Assembly: GCF_000327385.1 (NCBI RefSeq)
Contig: NW_008709379.1
Span: forward strand, 3,084,646-3,148,645
Reading direction: 5' to 3'
Length of the DNA: 64,000 bases
Source of the DNA: Lottia gigantea
Taxonomy: Eukaryota > Mollusca > Gastropoda > Lottiidae
The notes beneath the pieces were generated by a model that had not been told where the DNA came from, did not search any database, and saw only the letters and a list, made by a program, of their open reading frames with translations. The position numbers were made by a program, and so were the translations under genes. This document shows positions 12,102 to 25,567 of this stretch, one piece after another; positions within the stretch are counted from its first letter, which is position 1, and every line of letters begins with the position of its first letter.

Positions 12102-15100
12102 TTATGCTGCATTGAGATCAGAAACAACCCACTGGAATAAGGCAGCGTCGTTTCCACCACTACTTAAAACAAAGCTATCATCAGCAGTAAATGTTATTGC
12201 TGTAACATTATTAGAGTAGGGTTTCACATTTCTGAACTGAGCCTAAAATAAGAAAACGTTGTCGTTGAAACGAATTCTTGACAAACTAAACATATAATAA
12301 TATATTGATAACATTTCATGCTATAATTAACATGGTTGGCAAATCTATATCTTGAACATGAGTTTTAATGCAGACACATGACATTGGTAAAATGTTACTG
12401 CTGAAAACTTTACCAGGATGTATTTCAGATATGTTTTGTCACTTACATTCTCTTTTTTCAAAATCGTATGAGAAGTTCTATAAACAACGTTATGTTGAAA
12501 AAGTGGTGGCTCAAGACTCTACTGTGGTAGCAACTTCATTACAAAATCAGAGATTATAACATAACCGCAACTTATAGAACATACCTGTAATGATGTTGAA
12601 GGATGTCGATATAGTCGAATACGACCTCTATTATCACCTACTGCCACGAACTCAGATTTAGCTGAACGACCAGCAACATTGACAACTTCTCCATTTTCAA
12701 GATTACTCCATGGTCCTAAAATACACGTACATTATTATAAATAGAGTTCATCTCTTATATCTCGTATTTAGGATACACAATCTTAATCAGGATTATAGCT
12801 TGTTTTGTCTCAACGCTATCAAATAAATAGTTCAGTTTACGTTTCAATCGGACTAAGAATTAAATGTTGCACATTATAAAATTTTCAACTTACTTGTAAT
12901 TTAATGAAATAGTCAATTAAATTAATTTCTTCGTGACAAAACGTAGCTAACATGGAATCACATAGAAAGACGTGCATAGGAAATGATAGATAGATCAGAT
13001 TACCTTATTACTGCTATACCGATTCATATATTTTTTCTTTGATTGAAAAAAGAGACAAAGAGTTGCTGATTTTGATCTTAAACGAACAGGCATGAATACA
13101 CCTTTTCAAATCTGCCTGTTTCTCATAAATTGTTTAAATTGATTTATCGTTTAAAAGCAAGCACCTAACAAACTAAAAGGTTCATAAATAATATATCCGT
13201 TTCACTGAAATAAAAAAGAATTGTTAACTAACCAATCAAAGCGTATCCAACACTACAAGTTTGTGAACACCATTCTATATCTCTCATTATTCTCGCATCT
13301 TTTCTCTTCTGCATATTATTGATATCCCCTGTAATTTGTTACAATATCATTTTAGTATGTAGACAAAAACATTCGTAGCCAAAGCATGATTTAGCGATGC
13401 AATATTTCCGAATTAACCATGAACCATAAAAACTGTCCGATTTGACACCAATGAGTCAAGGGATTTTGGAGATATCGCATACTACAGTACATATAATAGT
13501 TCATTTTCCTTCAGGACATTGTTCCAGGTGGCAATCACTAGTAGCTCTCCCCTTCCCCGCGCCAGAGAGTTGAATTCAGCTCTTTCAGATCTTTTAGATC
13601 AGAGTCAAGAAAAGCTTTATTATGTGCACTTTAAAGAATAACGGAACGTTTGGTTTGGTCTTACTCAGGAACCACTCAAATACTCGCAAATAGTATACAT
13701 ACTGAAGAATTAAACATTTATGTTATATACTTACAATATACCACTTCATAATCTCCCAGTACAGTCTGTAAAAAGTTACTGTCAACAGACCAATCTACTT
13801 GACTAACAAATGAATTATTATTCTGAAATATGATCAAATTGGTATTTTACGTCTTAAGTTAAGTTCTCTAAAATTATATTGGGGCGGACAACGGGATGAA
13901 CGAAGACAGTCGGTTGCATTGTTCCGGTAGCATACTCTTCTTTTATTCCAGGTGTCTTTTTTTCGAAAAATAATTAAAGATAATTTTCATGTCCCCGTCA
14001 TATGATTGGTCAATCACTAAAATCAATTTTTTAAATTCAGTTTTATTATCCAATCAGATAACTGCATGTCTTAAAATCTTGATTTCGTCACATGGTTTAT
14101 TATTCCACCCTACCGGATAAATCCTTTTCCATATCAGCCACTGCCTATTACTAACAAAACACTCAATATTGACTTCGGACCAATAATAAACTCTCTTACC
14201 TTCAAGGCAGCAGATTGTGTACGAGTGAATTGACAATACTCGTTAATAGAAAATACATGCGTAAATCCATCATGGGCACCAATAGCCAACTTTTTACCAT
14301 CTGAAATACATTAATTCTTAAGTTTTATTTCACGTAATTCAAGATAGAAACATATTCTATGTATCATCAAGTATCAGGACAGCATACAATGTGATATTTT
14401 AGGAATATGTGTGACTGGAGATACGATAAGGTAAATTAGAGGAGAGCATACCTTGACTGAAACTGAGAGCATTAATCTGAGCATTACCAACTTGTGTAGA
14501 GGTAATTTCTGACCCATCTTCCACTTTTAATAATACCAATTTACCAACAGTAGTGCCGACAGCAACTAGTACACCTTTAGGATCTATAGCTACTGATACA
14601 CAGGGTTTCTAGAAAAACATAAATAATGGTCTTTATATCCTTCTCATACTTCTCAGTTGCGTTAACATAAATCATAAGTTCCGCATTCCTTCCAAATAGT
14701 TCAAAGTTTACAGTTAAGCTAACAAATTTATTACAATATCGTTTCTTAAATGTTCTGAATGATCAATGCATTCAATATGTAACCTCCTAGAAGACTGCAG
14801 CACGACTGTATCCGACCTAATAAGATTTTGCTGGTTTTTCACCTATCTTAGTTTATTAACCTACCTCTATCTGTGTTCTCCATTTAATACCATGATTCAA
14901 TGTAGACCATTTGATAACCAGTTGATCATGTCCAGCAGTTATAAAAGAACCTTCTTTAGGATGACTAGCAATTGCCCAGATTTCATCACTGTTACCCTGT
15001 AATAAAAAAACCCCAAATAACTTCATAAGTAATAAACCAAACCGCTAGCGTACCTGTTAGCGTTTTTAAAGGCTTTCACTGTAATAAGTGGTTTATAGCA

Positions 15101-18100
15101 CCTGTTAGGTATGCGGTAGACAAATATATTCATGAAACCACGTATATGTTACTACTTACAAGGGGTGAAGTTTGAATTGAAACCACTGAGTAAGGATCAA
15201 TAATTACATGATAAATACATAACAGGCAAAACAGAAAATTAACAGAAAAAACAATGGATGGCCTACCTGGATAACGTAAGAGAATTTCTTGCCCACATAT
15301 TCTAAAACACAGGATTTGGTTGTACCAATGTACAGGGATCCTTCTGGTGCGTCAGTATTTTGTAGTACAACAGATCGTACATTTCCTGACAACTCTGGTA
15401 ACTAAAATTAAGAATTAAAAGGATAAGTCTTTAATGCAGACACGTATATCTGCACGAAATGTTTTTTTTATATAGTTTTTTAGGTTCTAACAATTATATT
15501 TACAAAATGACAACAGTATCTATCTGTATTCAATTCCAATCTTGTTCAATATATCTGATTACAAAGGATGCGGTTAGGAAGGATTTTACTGTATCGTCTA
15601 ATGATGCAATCATAAACTCATTAATGTAATTGTATGATTAGGAACTTGTATTTCATACCGTTTTTTCTTTCAGTTTCTTAAAACCAGCTGGTGCATCCCA
15701 GTGTTTGATTTCATTTCCTCCACCAGATATCAGAACACCATCAGGCTTCATACATAAAGATGACACCGCTTTCTGAAGACAAAGATATATAGAGTGGGAG
15801 ATTTTCAGACCATTTTTAATAGGACTGACTTTCGCTCCTATTCAATGTTGTACAGCTGTTTTGATGAATATCTTATATTTGAAGCATATGATGTACTCTA
15901 GACAATTAATTCAGCCACATGTCAATAAGCCAAATAAAACTGATTTATTTGAAATAATACATACATAACAGACAATCAAGTGAAATCTTATAGATATAGT
16001 ACAAAAATAGTTTCAGATAGGCTTTATTTATAACTGACAGCTATGTCTTACCTTATGTGCAGGTATCTCTTCCGATAAAATAAATACATAGTCATCTTTA
16101 GTATCAACCCAAATATGTATTGTGCCATCTGAGTTTCCAGTGATCACTTGGCCGTTTTCTGAAAAGGCTGCGGACGTCACATTTGGGGTTTCTTCCTGAA
16201 AGCCAAATGGTATCCATGTAGACGTAGCAAGAATTTAGAAAAATCTACATATAATTATCAGTTTTACATACTAGAAAAAATATAATGCAAACACTGAATA
16301 AACCGACAGGGCTTGAAATTTCTCAAATTGTTCAAGTTTGGATAATGGATGTTTCCCTTTCTCAGCCATGCATTCTGAATGCAATCATAAGTTTTAGAAT
16401 GTACCTGAAATTTACAGATGTGATCTGTGAGGCTAATGCCAGGAGGACGCAGAAACGCCACCGGAAAGAAGACTTAATTTGACATACCTCAAATATGCCA
16501 CTCTTTTTATCTCTCAATATTTTACAAGTTACACCTCTATCACTGCTGGATTCCCAGAACAACTTCCAGAAATACAGATGTTTATTACCATAGGTGATGA
16601 TAATATCATTGTTATATTTCTTATCATTTCTATCACCAGGATAAAAACATCCACCTGTCACTGACTCGGCCGTAGTCTGAAACAATATAAACCATTAAAG
16701 AAACGAGGAAAAGAACACGATGTTCAAGAAGATATAAAAGAGCACCGCGCCCCACATGAAGTATGTAATACACTTCTCAACTGTTTCTAAATTTAATGTG
16801 TTTTCTGCGTTGTACAGAACTTGTCTTTCCATCATAAAAGACATTTGACCACAGCAAAACAATATTATGCCAGATAGCAGTACGTAAAACGAGAAGCTTC
16901 AGCAATCCATATGGAAAAAACATCAGTCCCAATACCTATTTGATTTCAAGCTCATATACCCACTTGATTATGTTTTGAAAATAATAAATAACCTAACATG
17001 ATATCAGTCAGTCCCATAACTACAAGCAATAATTCTACTTGTTACAATAGTTCTCAATGTATAATACAATACTTTCTATCTGATTTTATATTTTATCATT
17101 ATTTTAATGTTTTAAGTGTGATCAAAAAGATAGAAAAGGTAAAAAAAACGTCTTACTGTTGTTTTAGCAATACGTTTTGGTTTTCCCCAGTCCCAAACAC
17201 TTAGTTCATGTTTTTCACTGTCATCGATTACCATAATATAGTCCCCTTCCGCCTGGAATGCAACAAATATTGTCAAACACAGATTCATCTACAGGAATAT
17301 CACAAAATATGCAATATGTTATGACATATACTAAAAAAACGTCACTTATCATAATCCTATACAGGGAACTGTTAAAACTGTTGAAACTGTTACATAATCA
17401 AAGTTGTAAATAAGGAAATTTAAGTAATAAAGTTCTTTGATAAGTGTTAAATGGATGCTAGGATTTTGAAGAAAAATAAAATGTAATCAAAAGTATTCCG
17501 AATCTACATTCTAACATTAAAGGTATATTGCACCTTTGAGCCACCGTACTTGTGAATCGATATTGCACTTCAGTATTATTTGTCTTACCTCAACCGAGAA
17601 AGCGACTGTTTTAACACTGGCTTTAAATACATCAAATCCAACAACTTGATATGTAGTCAGTGTCAGCCCGTCCCAGATTCTTACATGTGCCTGGAATAAT
17701 GGGAAGGGAACAAAAATCACTATTTTTGATAAAGATCAATCGTCGAAAGATCTTTCCACATTCCGATTCCATTTTTTCAAGGATGGAGATCATAATAGCA
17801 AATATTGTGAAAATATAAACTTTCTTGTGTACTCTTTTTTGATCAATTTCTGACAACTTTCTTTCTTATGTTTTCTATTTACGTATATCAATAGTAAGAC
17901 TCTCACTGTTAGAGTGTTCTTTTATTATGAAATACATTTTTCGAAATTTCGTTAATTGATTAGTTCGATTTTCTTCTTTAAAATATACAATGTAAAGAGG
18001 AAATACACTACCACTTTATATGTACTTACAGCAAACTCTGGTGATGAACCAGCAAGTTGACCACTGGCAATAAAACGTTTATTGGGATGAAGAGCTAAGC

Positions 18101-20777
18101 TAAAATTAACAAAACAGAAATCTCGCTCAGATGTGATTAATCACACAGTTTTGGTTTGAAGTTAGTTATGCGAATCGCATACAATAGAATTTTATTGTAC
18201 AATAGGAATATGATAAACTATGAACCAAAAACTAAAGTGTATTTGATGTAATACGTGATTACAAGCACAACGGTAAAGTACGAAATACACTCAACATTCC
18301 AGCAGAAACATTTCCTGCGTTCAGTTATCAAATCAGTAATTCGCTTCGTTGCGTTTGAACTCTAAATGCTGTAACAGATTTATAAAGCAGATATTGTAAC
18401 TTACCAAGTAACCTCTTCGGTATGTCCAGTGTAATGTCGTTGTAATTCAGTTGTCAATGGTTTTGATCTATCTTGATATCGCTGTTCTCTCTTCTCATAT
18501 ATAACAACTACAGTAGCTACAAAATATACCAACTCTCCAGTTACTAATACTTTAATATTGTCTTCAACATCACGACCTCGAAACCCGTATCTTTACGTTT
18601 ATTAAGGAAACCGTTACGAAAGATACAAAATGAAGCAATACACAAAAATTGGGTGAGAGGATCATTTAAGCTACCAAACGGTCCTAAAAATGGTTATTTT
18701 TTTTGCAAATTGAAATTAAATCCTACTTTTCAGTTTATTGTCTCATCCGAATGACAAGGCGTTCGAATTGCAAATATCTTTCATAGAAATTCATCATAGG
18801 ACAACTGAGTTTTTTATTGTTCATCAAATAAGGAAATGACGTTAAAGCGTTTAATAATGTACTGATATTAAAGGATACACCCAATCTAATGTTAACTTCT
18901 TGTTTGGTTTTCTACCATCTTCCTCTACTTCAGTCGGTAGGAAAAATTCTGAAAGACATAATGAAAAAAAGGGAATATAACCGTTTACATATCAGTTTTC
19001 CGGGCAATTTATATACTTCTTTAGGCCTATCAGTTTTTTAAATTGTTGAGAGAAAAAAACGGTTTCTCTGCAATAAAACAAAAATGTACTTTCACATTCT
19101 CCAGAGCACATTATCATAACATCAAAGGTAAAATTGCCCGCGATCGTTTTAAAAAAGGACAACTAATCTGAATGTTTATGTATTATGAAAGTCATTGTAT
19201 TAATCTATTGTACAACTTTCTTACCTCGTGCTTGTTTATTTATTATAACTCTAGTGGTTTCAACTGATCTCTTGTCTTTAAATGCACCACCTTTACGATT
19301 TATTCCGTTCAATGACTGTGATCTGCTCATTAATCCATCTTGTTGAGAACCATCTACAGAGGAAATTTCAAAATCAGGTATTTAATTTGTTAAAAAGAAA
19401 GTGTAAGTCACAGAGCGAACAAGGTACCCGTTAGTACTCGCAGACTACAGTTGTCAGAAATACAAGATCGCTTTCTCGATATGAAAAGCCAAACATGATC
19501 AAACATGATCTCTGTCTTTACACATATTTTTGGAAAAGAGCATTGGTTTTTAACAATGAGAAAATGATGAAAATTGCCCAAATTCACCCAAGACTGAGTC
19601 AATATACACCGGAATTCACTGTACCTTATTGAAAAAAATAAACTCACTGGAATTTTTATTCCTGTTAGTGGTGTCCATTTCCATTGGCACTCCTTCTTTT
19701 CCAACGGCATAAAATTCTTTGATTCCATTTTTATATAGAGACGCCAGGGCCGAAAAGCTTTCCACCTAAATATTACGAATAAATCATAATGTTAGTCAAT
19801 TGAAGTAAAACCATTGTAAATATTACGTAACTTTGAGATGTACCTCAAATAATTCTTTTTTATGAAGTTCATTTTGATCAGCGTTCTATAATAATCGTAA
19901 AATATTATCATTTATAATTGCTTGTCATGCCAGAACCTCCTTTTTTAAAAACAGTTCAAAATGATAAAATTCAAGAACTGGTCTTTATCGACTACATATA
20001 CAACAGGAATAAAGATATCTGAATTTATAATAAATGATTATAATTATAAAGTAATAATAACGTATGCAAACATACCTTTTCCATAGGTTTCTTGACTGTC
20101 CATAAACTGAGAACAGGTTTTTCTGGAATAACAACCATTTGAGGTATATCTTCCAGTATATCTTCAAAGATTCCTTCTGATTGCGGATTAAGCAGCAAGA
20201 TGTTTTTACTTTCTCGTACTAGGTTACTGATGATTGTAATATTCAGTGGTTGTTTTCGGGATGCACTGTGCATGGCTCCTGTTTCAACTTGGGTATTTCT
20301 TCCCTTAAACAGATGCCTTTCATCGTGGACGGGTCTGCTGTTTTGCCAATAGCCTTCTCTGGATTTGCCATAATTCTGGGTGGTGTCAACTTTCTTATCA
20401 GAAGAGGCAAGGTAGGACTGACCATGCTCGAACTCCAGTAAAGATCGAATTTCTTTCCCTGATGGATATTTAAATATAAATTTCACGCCCTTGTTCACCG
20501 GAAGCGTGTCGCAAAGTTCAATAAGTAATGCTTCGAAATTTGCGAAATTTCGTTGATTGATAAGAACCTCTTTGCCTTTAAAATCAGGGACTTTGTTAAC
20601 GAAAAATGTAACTCTTTTCGGCTTCTTCGCATTCTTTTCATTGCCTTTGCTTGAGCCATCATCGTGTAAGGATTCTTCGTATCTCGGTCCTCGGTTCATT
20701 GGAACGTCTGTAGAGGAGTATATAACTTCACTTTCCAAACCGTCGTCGTCGTCACTCAAAATTACCGACGACGCATT
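12102..20777 (-). CDS. DCX-EMAP: Doublecortin-EML fusion protein (DCX-EMAP type), 20 visible exons
   Basis: Microtubule-associated protein joining a DCX domain to an EML core. Exons 5'->3': 20777-20076, 19885-19844, 19765-19648, 19353-19225, 18948-18879, 18590-18405, 18099-18030, 17690-17589, 17252-17157, 16676-16488, 16195-16052, 15772-15659, 15401-15267, 14996-14865, 14608-14452, 14300-14200, 13822-13735, 13328-13233, 12715-12585, 12242-12102; phases agree, giving about 980 aa. Seen: acidic start; a DCX domain in the first exon (residues about 54-127: KRVTFFVNKVPDFKGKEVLI ... GQSYLAS); a HELP motif (LTLDWVYGFRGRD, then ALHPNKRFIASGQ); then WD repeats with TGNSDGTIHIW, ISGGGNEIKHWD, TAGHDQLVIKW and a final SSGGNDAALFQW. 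Known: fly DCX-EMAP organises the mechanosensory cilium tip. The 5' exon is preceded by a clear acceptor, so coding continues upstream. The family often has two DCX domains; only one is visible. Confidence 0.93.
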
Positions 20778-21329
20778 CTGAAAAAAAATATGTAACAAGT
20801 AGTCATTGGTATATATCATAAAACATTTTAAAACTTTATACGAAACGTAATACGTTCTGACAATTTGGTGAACTTTTTCTAAACAGATTAATAAGTCTAA
20901 AATCACATTTCTCTGCATTTCCAAGCAACATTACTGAAAAAAAATGACCATAAACACCCCAATGATGTCAGATCCAAAAACAGAAATTAGAAGATTCCTA
21001 TGATGGTAAAACAGTACAACTTTCAGTATTCTGCTCGAATGAAATACATTGACAATACCCTGATGCTAGTTAATTTAATTTAAACACCCATTTTATTAAA
21101 AAAAAAAGAAAATAGATGCAAAAATGTCAAAAAATAAATTGATGTTAACTCTTCTAGTTTGATGTTTCCTGTAATGCAGGTTTTACACTTTCATAATGCA
21201 CTATTAATGAAAATCTCACTTTATGACGAGGCATGGTTGATGAATTTGTGCTGTTATGATAAAATATGTCTAAAGAAAACACTGCTATCGAGAGACAAAG
21301 ATTAACTTTTTTTCACAACTTAAAAGATA

Positions 21330-21481
21330 TCAACTTCTGAGAAACATTAGATATTGAGCATTTTTATATTGCGTTTTCTCTTCATTGGTTACGGTAGGTA
21401 GTCCGAGATCAGCACCCACTTGACTATTGATTACTTGGAGCAGACGTTGAAAATAAACGGTATCGAACACAACATCTCGAA
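21330..21481 (-). CDS. Unassigned possible terminal exon (about 50 codons)
   Basis: On the - strand a TTTATAG acceptor is followed by 49 open codons to a TGA. The reading includes VRDVVFDTVYFQRLLQVINS and LGLPTVTNEEKT, which has an ordinary protein-like composition rather than a low-complexity one. I do not recognise the family. It could be the last exon of another - strand gene, an alternative exon, or chance. No partner exon was identified. Confidence 0.25.
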
Positions 21482-22970
21482 CTATAAACAACATTTGTAT
21501 GGTAAACGGCATCAGAGTTACTATGGCGATATTGTGTACAGATTATAAAGACCGCCATCAGAGCATAACCGACATCAATATATGCGATGAATAATACATG
21601 AATTAATAGTTGCTCTAGTCAGGCATTTAATACCTTAAATCTTTAGGGCCCTTAAAAAATTCACTTATCAAATTTTAATTTTGTTTCTTTCTGGATATTT
21701 ATCAGAAGAGATACCAAGCGTTTCTAATTTTATTGTTTATCTTCTGATGTCGTAAATACACCTACACGCACGTGATTTCAATATAACAGATATAATGCAA
21801 TAACTAACATTATGACGTCCGTTATGCTGTCCGCAAAATGTCAAAATCCCTTTGTCAAAATCCCTTTGTCTTACAATATCAGACAAAATTTAGTCAAAAT
21901 TTAACAAAATTACCATGAAAGTCATGGAGAAATTTCAATAAAAGTTACTTGGTTTGGTCACACTCACTCTTACAAAACACCCGATGTCGTTAAACGATTG
22001 ATTCAGTCACAAAAAGGGAAAAGACATACCATAACTAAACCACAATTGAAAAAAAGAGAAAATGTGGCCTGCCATCTACTAATAAAATGTAATTAAAGTG
22101 ACATAAAATGAATAGACAGTATTGATTTAGGATACTGGTAACATCAATATCATAAAAATCAATTATTGTTAAACTATATTATACTATTATAAAAGTAAAC
22201 TCAAATAAACGTTCAAAAATATCTTTCAGTGTTCAAAAATTTGTTTTTATCGAAAATTCAATCCATAATCTTGAAATTTGCTGCTTGACGCAGTCATCGC
22301 TTATGAGTTTTTGTTAATTTCCTATCATTAGTTTTCATGACTAATTTCTATGTCCTAACTTATATTTTACGGACAGTTCGCTAGTCTAGAAATTGCAATT
22401 CGAAACCTTTGCTCATAGTTGTAAAATACACTCTTTTATCTATGAAAATGATTTACTACCGGTGACCGTGAGCAAGATTGGGAGATGTTAAACTTAGTTA
22501 TCTTTACATCAGAATATAAAGGCCATGGATCGCCATTTTCGGGGTTGATTTGGGTCTTGAATATATGTATAAATAGTCTTCAGAAAGCAAGAGCTCCACG
22601 AAAATCGCATTATCTCTTCAAAAATACCCTATTTCCTATTTCTATAATATCGTTTCTATATATGTCGGAATATCAGGAAAAGACGAATTGTCATTTTTAA
22701 CTTTCAAACACGGATAATTCTGGAAATGGATGTACAAGGATTTGTGAACACTATTACTGGTTAGCTAAGCTAAACATATCCCGTTTCTGAACCTAAGGTA
22801 GGATTGGTTAAACTGATGGCGAATTATTTTGTTAATTGACGTGGAATTTCCTTTATTAAACTATTTAATTAAACCTCTCATTATTAAACTTCTCATTATT
22901 ATAATTTTATTATTTTCCTGACTTCAATGACTGGGAGAATTTTCTAGCATCCTGGCAAGCTCGCCAAAAA

Positions 22971-23905
22971 TGTAGTAGGACGCGTGGCAATGTTTGAGGA
23001 TTCTGGCCTATTAACTAGTTCTATGTTTGTGGATAAGTGGACTTGGAATGGCGATCTCTGTATCTACCAATTCCTGGATTCCCATAAAGTCTGTAGGACG
23101 AATTTATGCTCTAAGGCCCCAAAATTCCCCAATAATTATGCCACTAATATCCAGTTTCCCAATCAACGCAGAAGTTCCAAGGTTCAGATACAGGATACTA
23201 GGTTCTCTTTCAGAGATCGAAGTCAGTAAAGATTCAGTTTAATTAAAATAAAATATATGACATAACAAGTGTACATTATGGGCGCGCTCACAAGAGACAA
23301 AAAACGATTTACAACAATAAAACAATAAGTTAACAAAAGTACAGAAACATTTTCCCGACTTTTAACAAATGGGCGTTCTCCTAATCATAAAAATAAACTA
23401 TTTCATTAATTCCCATAGAGGACGAGATTTCCCCAATTTAGTTGCTTTCTGGCGGAGAATGTAAATTCTCCCATATAAAAGCATTTTCAAACCAAAATCT
23501 AACCCAAAAGTAAAGGATTCAATTTAGAAACCCAAAGCCGAATAACCCGAGTAACGTTGGGTACAAAAAGCATGTAGCGAAGGAAGTGTTTCCTCCCGTG
23601 AGGTTGCCAAACCAAACGTCCCAATTCAAGGACTTCGGCCGAGTCAATGATACTAGAAATATCTCCGTTTATATAGCCCTAAAAACGCTAAGAATTGTGG
23701 TAAATTCACGTGCAAGGATGCATGAACATAGTAATCGAACACACCTGATACAAGGCCGGCGATTGGTTCGTAACTGCAGTCTATCAACCAATCGGATGTA
23801 CGGTTGTATAACCTTATCGGAGAAGATTCAAAACATCCGGTATAGAAGAATTTTACCGTTTACGGATTGATAAATACATTACAAATGAAGTCACGAGGCC
23901 ACACA
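22971..23905 (-). mobile_element. LTR-like fossil (probable Ty3/gypsy-type LTR)
   Basis: A 935-bp block bounded by TG...CA, richer in GC than its surroundings. Read on the - strand it has a TATA box in promoter context (GGGCTATATAAACGG; + 23662-23676). Just past its 3' end, after TTTT, comes TGGCGAGCTTGCCAGGA, which resembles a primer-binding site. These are the layout features of an LTR followed by its internal leader. No coding domain or second LTR was recognised, so it is a partial, broken fossil. Family assignment is inference. Small reading frames inside it are not called. Confidence 0.42.
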
Positions 23906-24769
23906 TATTTAAGCAGGTCTAGATAGTTTTGTGCAAAAATTTTATCATCCAAATAAAGCTAAGATAATTTGTTAAAGCACCAGCAGTGGCATAGAATCAA
24001 ATACCTTCAAATCCTCAATTCCCAACAACTATTGGTTCAAAAATACTTTTTTTTGATTCACAGTAACATCCAGAGTACAGTAAGGTTTAAGTCATATAGA
24101 CATACATTTCTACAGACTACAATGTGATTAAATGACTGCTAGTGGTGTGATTAACATCTAGATAATAGTTTGAACAGTGATAAAATGTAACAACTGTGAT
24201 TCATATCCAAAAACTTATTACAATCTGTTTTTAAGACCTGCTTAGTTTACCATAAAAACTACATCAATGTTAGTGATGTATATTTTAATTAAAACTGATT
24301 TTACTGATGTATACCAAGATTGCTTTCTCTCAGACTAATTAGTTTTCATTAAACTTATTTTCATTTTCGTTTGACTGATTTTTTAAGAATAGAATTCATC
24401 CATTAAAATATCAATGCTCTAATGTACATCCTAAACAAATCCGTTTAAAAACTAACAAAGGTTGCAGCATGTTTTCAAGATTTGTTAAAAATCATTATGA
24501 TTGATGCATAAATAAAGACGCTAATTATTTCTGGCAATCATTTTTCTTGAAATATTACCTCATTGAAATATATTTTTGTTACTTAAAAAAGATAGTTCTT
24601 TTGAAATTATCAAGTAAGATATGGAGGTAATGAAGAAGAACGATACTAATTTGTATGTTCTCGGCCTGAAAGCTGCTATTGAGCCATTGTCCATTGAATA
24701 CTGCTAAATTTTGTCATCGACCATGGACCAGGTATCGTCCGATCAAAAAAAGAAAACAAAAAAACTGTC

Positions 24770-25567
24770 GTACCTCTGACCACAGATAAATCATTTTTTG
24801 ATCTCTGCACAGAAAAAACTGATATCGTGTCCCGTTTTGACCATAGAAGACTTATACTATTGTGTCATTTGAGAATAGAAAAATTTATTGTGTTATCTGA
24901 CCACAGAAAACTTTTATTTTGTCATCTGCGAACGGAAAACTGCTATTGTGTCATCTGACCACAGAAAACTGCTATTGTGTCATCTGACCGCAGAAAACTG
25001 TTATTGTGTCATCTGACCACAGAAAACTGTTCTTGTGTCATCTGACCACAGAAAACTGTTATTGTATCATCTGACCACAGAAAACAGCTATTGTGTAATC
25101 TGACCACCGAAAACTGCTATTGTGTCATCTGACCGCAGAAAACTGTTATTGTATCATCTGACCACAGAAAACAGCTATTGTGTAATCTGACCACCGAAAA
25201 CTGCTATTGTGTCATCTGACCACAGAAAACTGTTCTTGTGTCATCTGACCACAGAAAACTGTTATTGTATCATCTGACCACAGAAAACAGCTATTGTGTA
25301 ATCTGACCACAGAAAACTGCTATTGTGTCATCTGACCACAGAAAACAGCTATTGTGTCATCTGACCACAGAAAACTGCTATTGTGTCATCTAACCACAGA
25401 AAACAGCTATTGTGTCATCTGACCAGAGAAAACTGCTATTGTGTCATCTGACCAGAGAAAACTGCTATTGTGTCATCTGACCACAGAAAACAGCTATTGT
25501 GTCATCTGACCACAGAAAACTGCTATTGTGTCATCTGACCAGAGAAAACTGCTATTGTGTCATCTAA
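24770..25567. repeat. 29-bp satellite with higher-order units
   Basis: About 27 copies of a 29-bp unit with core CTGACCACAGAAAACTGCTA then TTGTGTCAT. Copies at the left edge are degenerate; the rest are about 90% alike. Three-monomer blocks recur as units (near 25055, 25142 and 25259), each carrying the same variants (TATCAT, AACAGC, TGTAAT). This indicates block duplication on top of monomer expansion. Confidence 0.92.

Noticed and set aside
11814-12116. + strand open frame containing many Lys and Asn codons
   Set aside because: It has no ATG, is AT-driven, and runs into the antisense of the last DCX-EMAP exon.
23027-23242. 71- and 81-codon + strand frames
   Set aside because: They overlap each other inside the LTR-like fossil and show no domain.
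24770-25567. Regular repeat-spacer look, like a CRISPR array
   Set aside because: Repeats are contiguous with no unique spacers, and the genome is eukaryotic.
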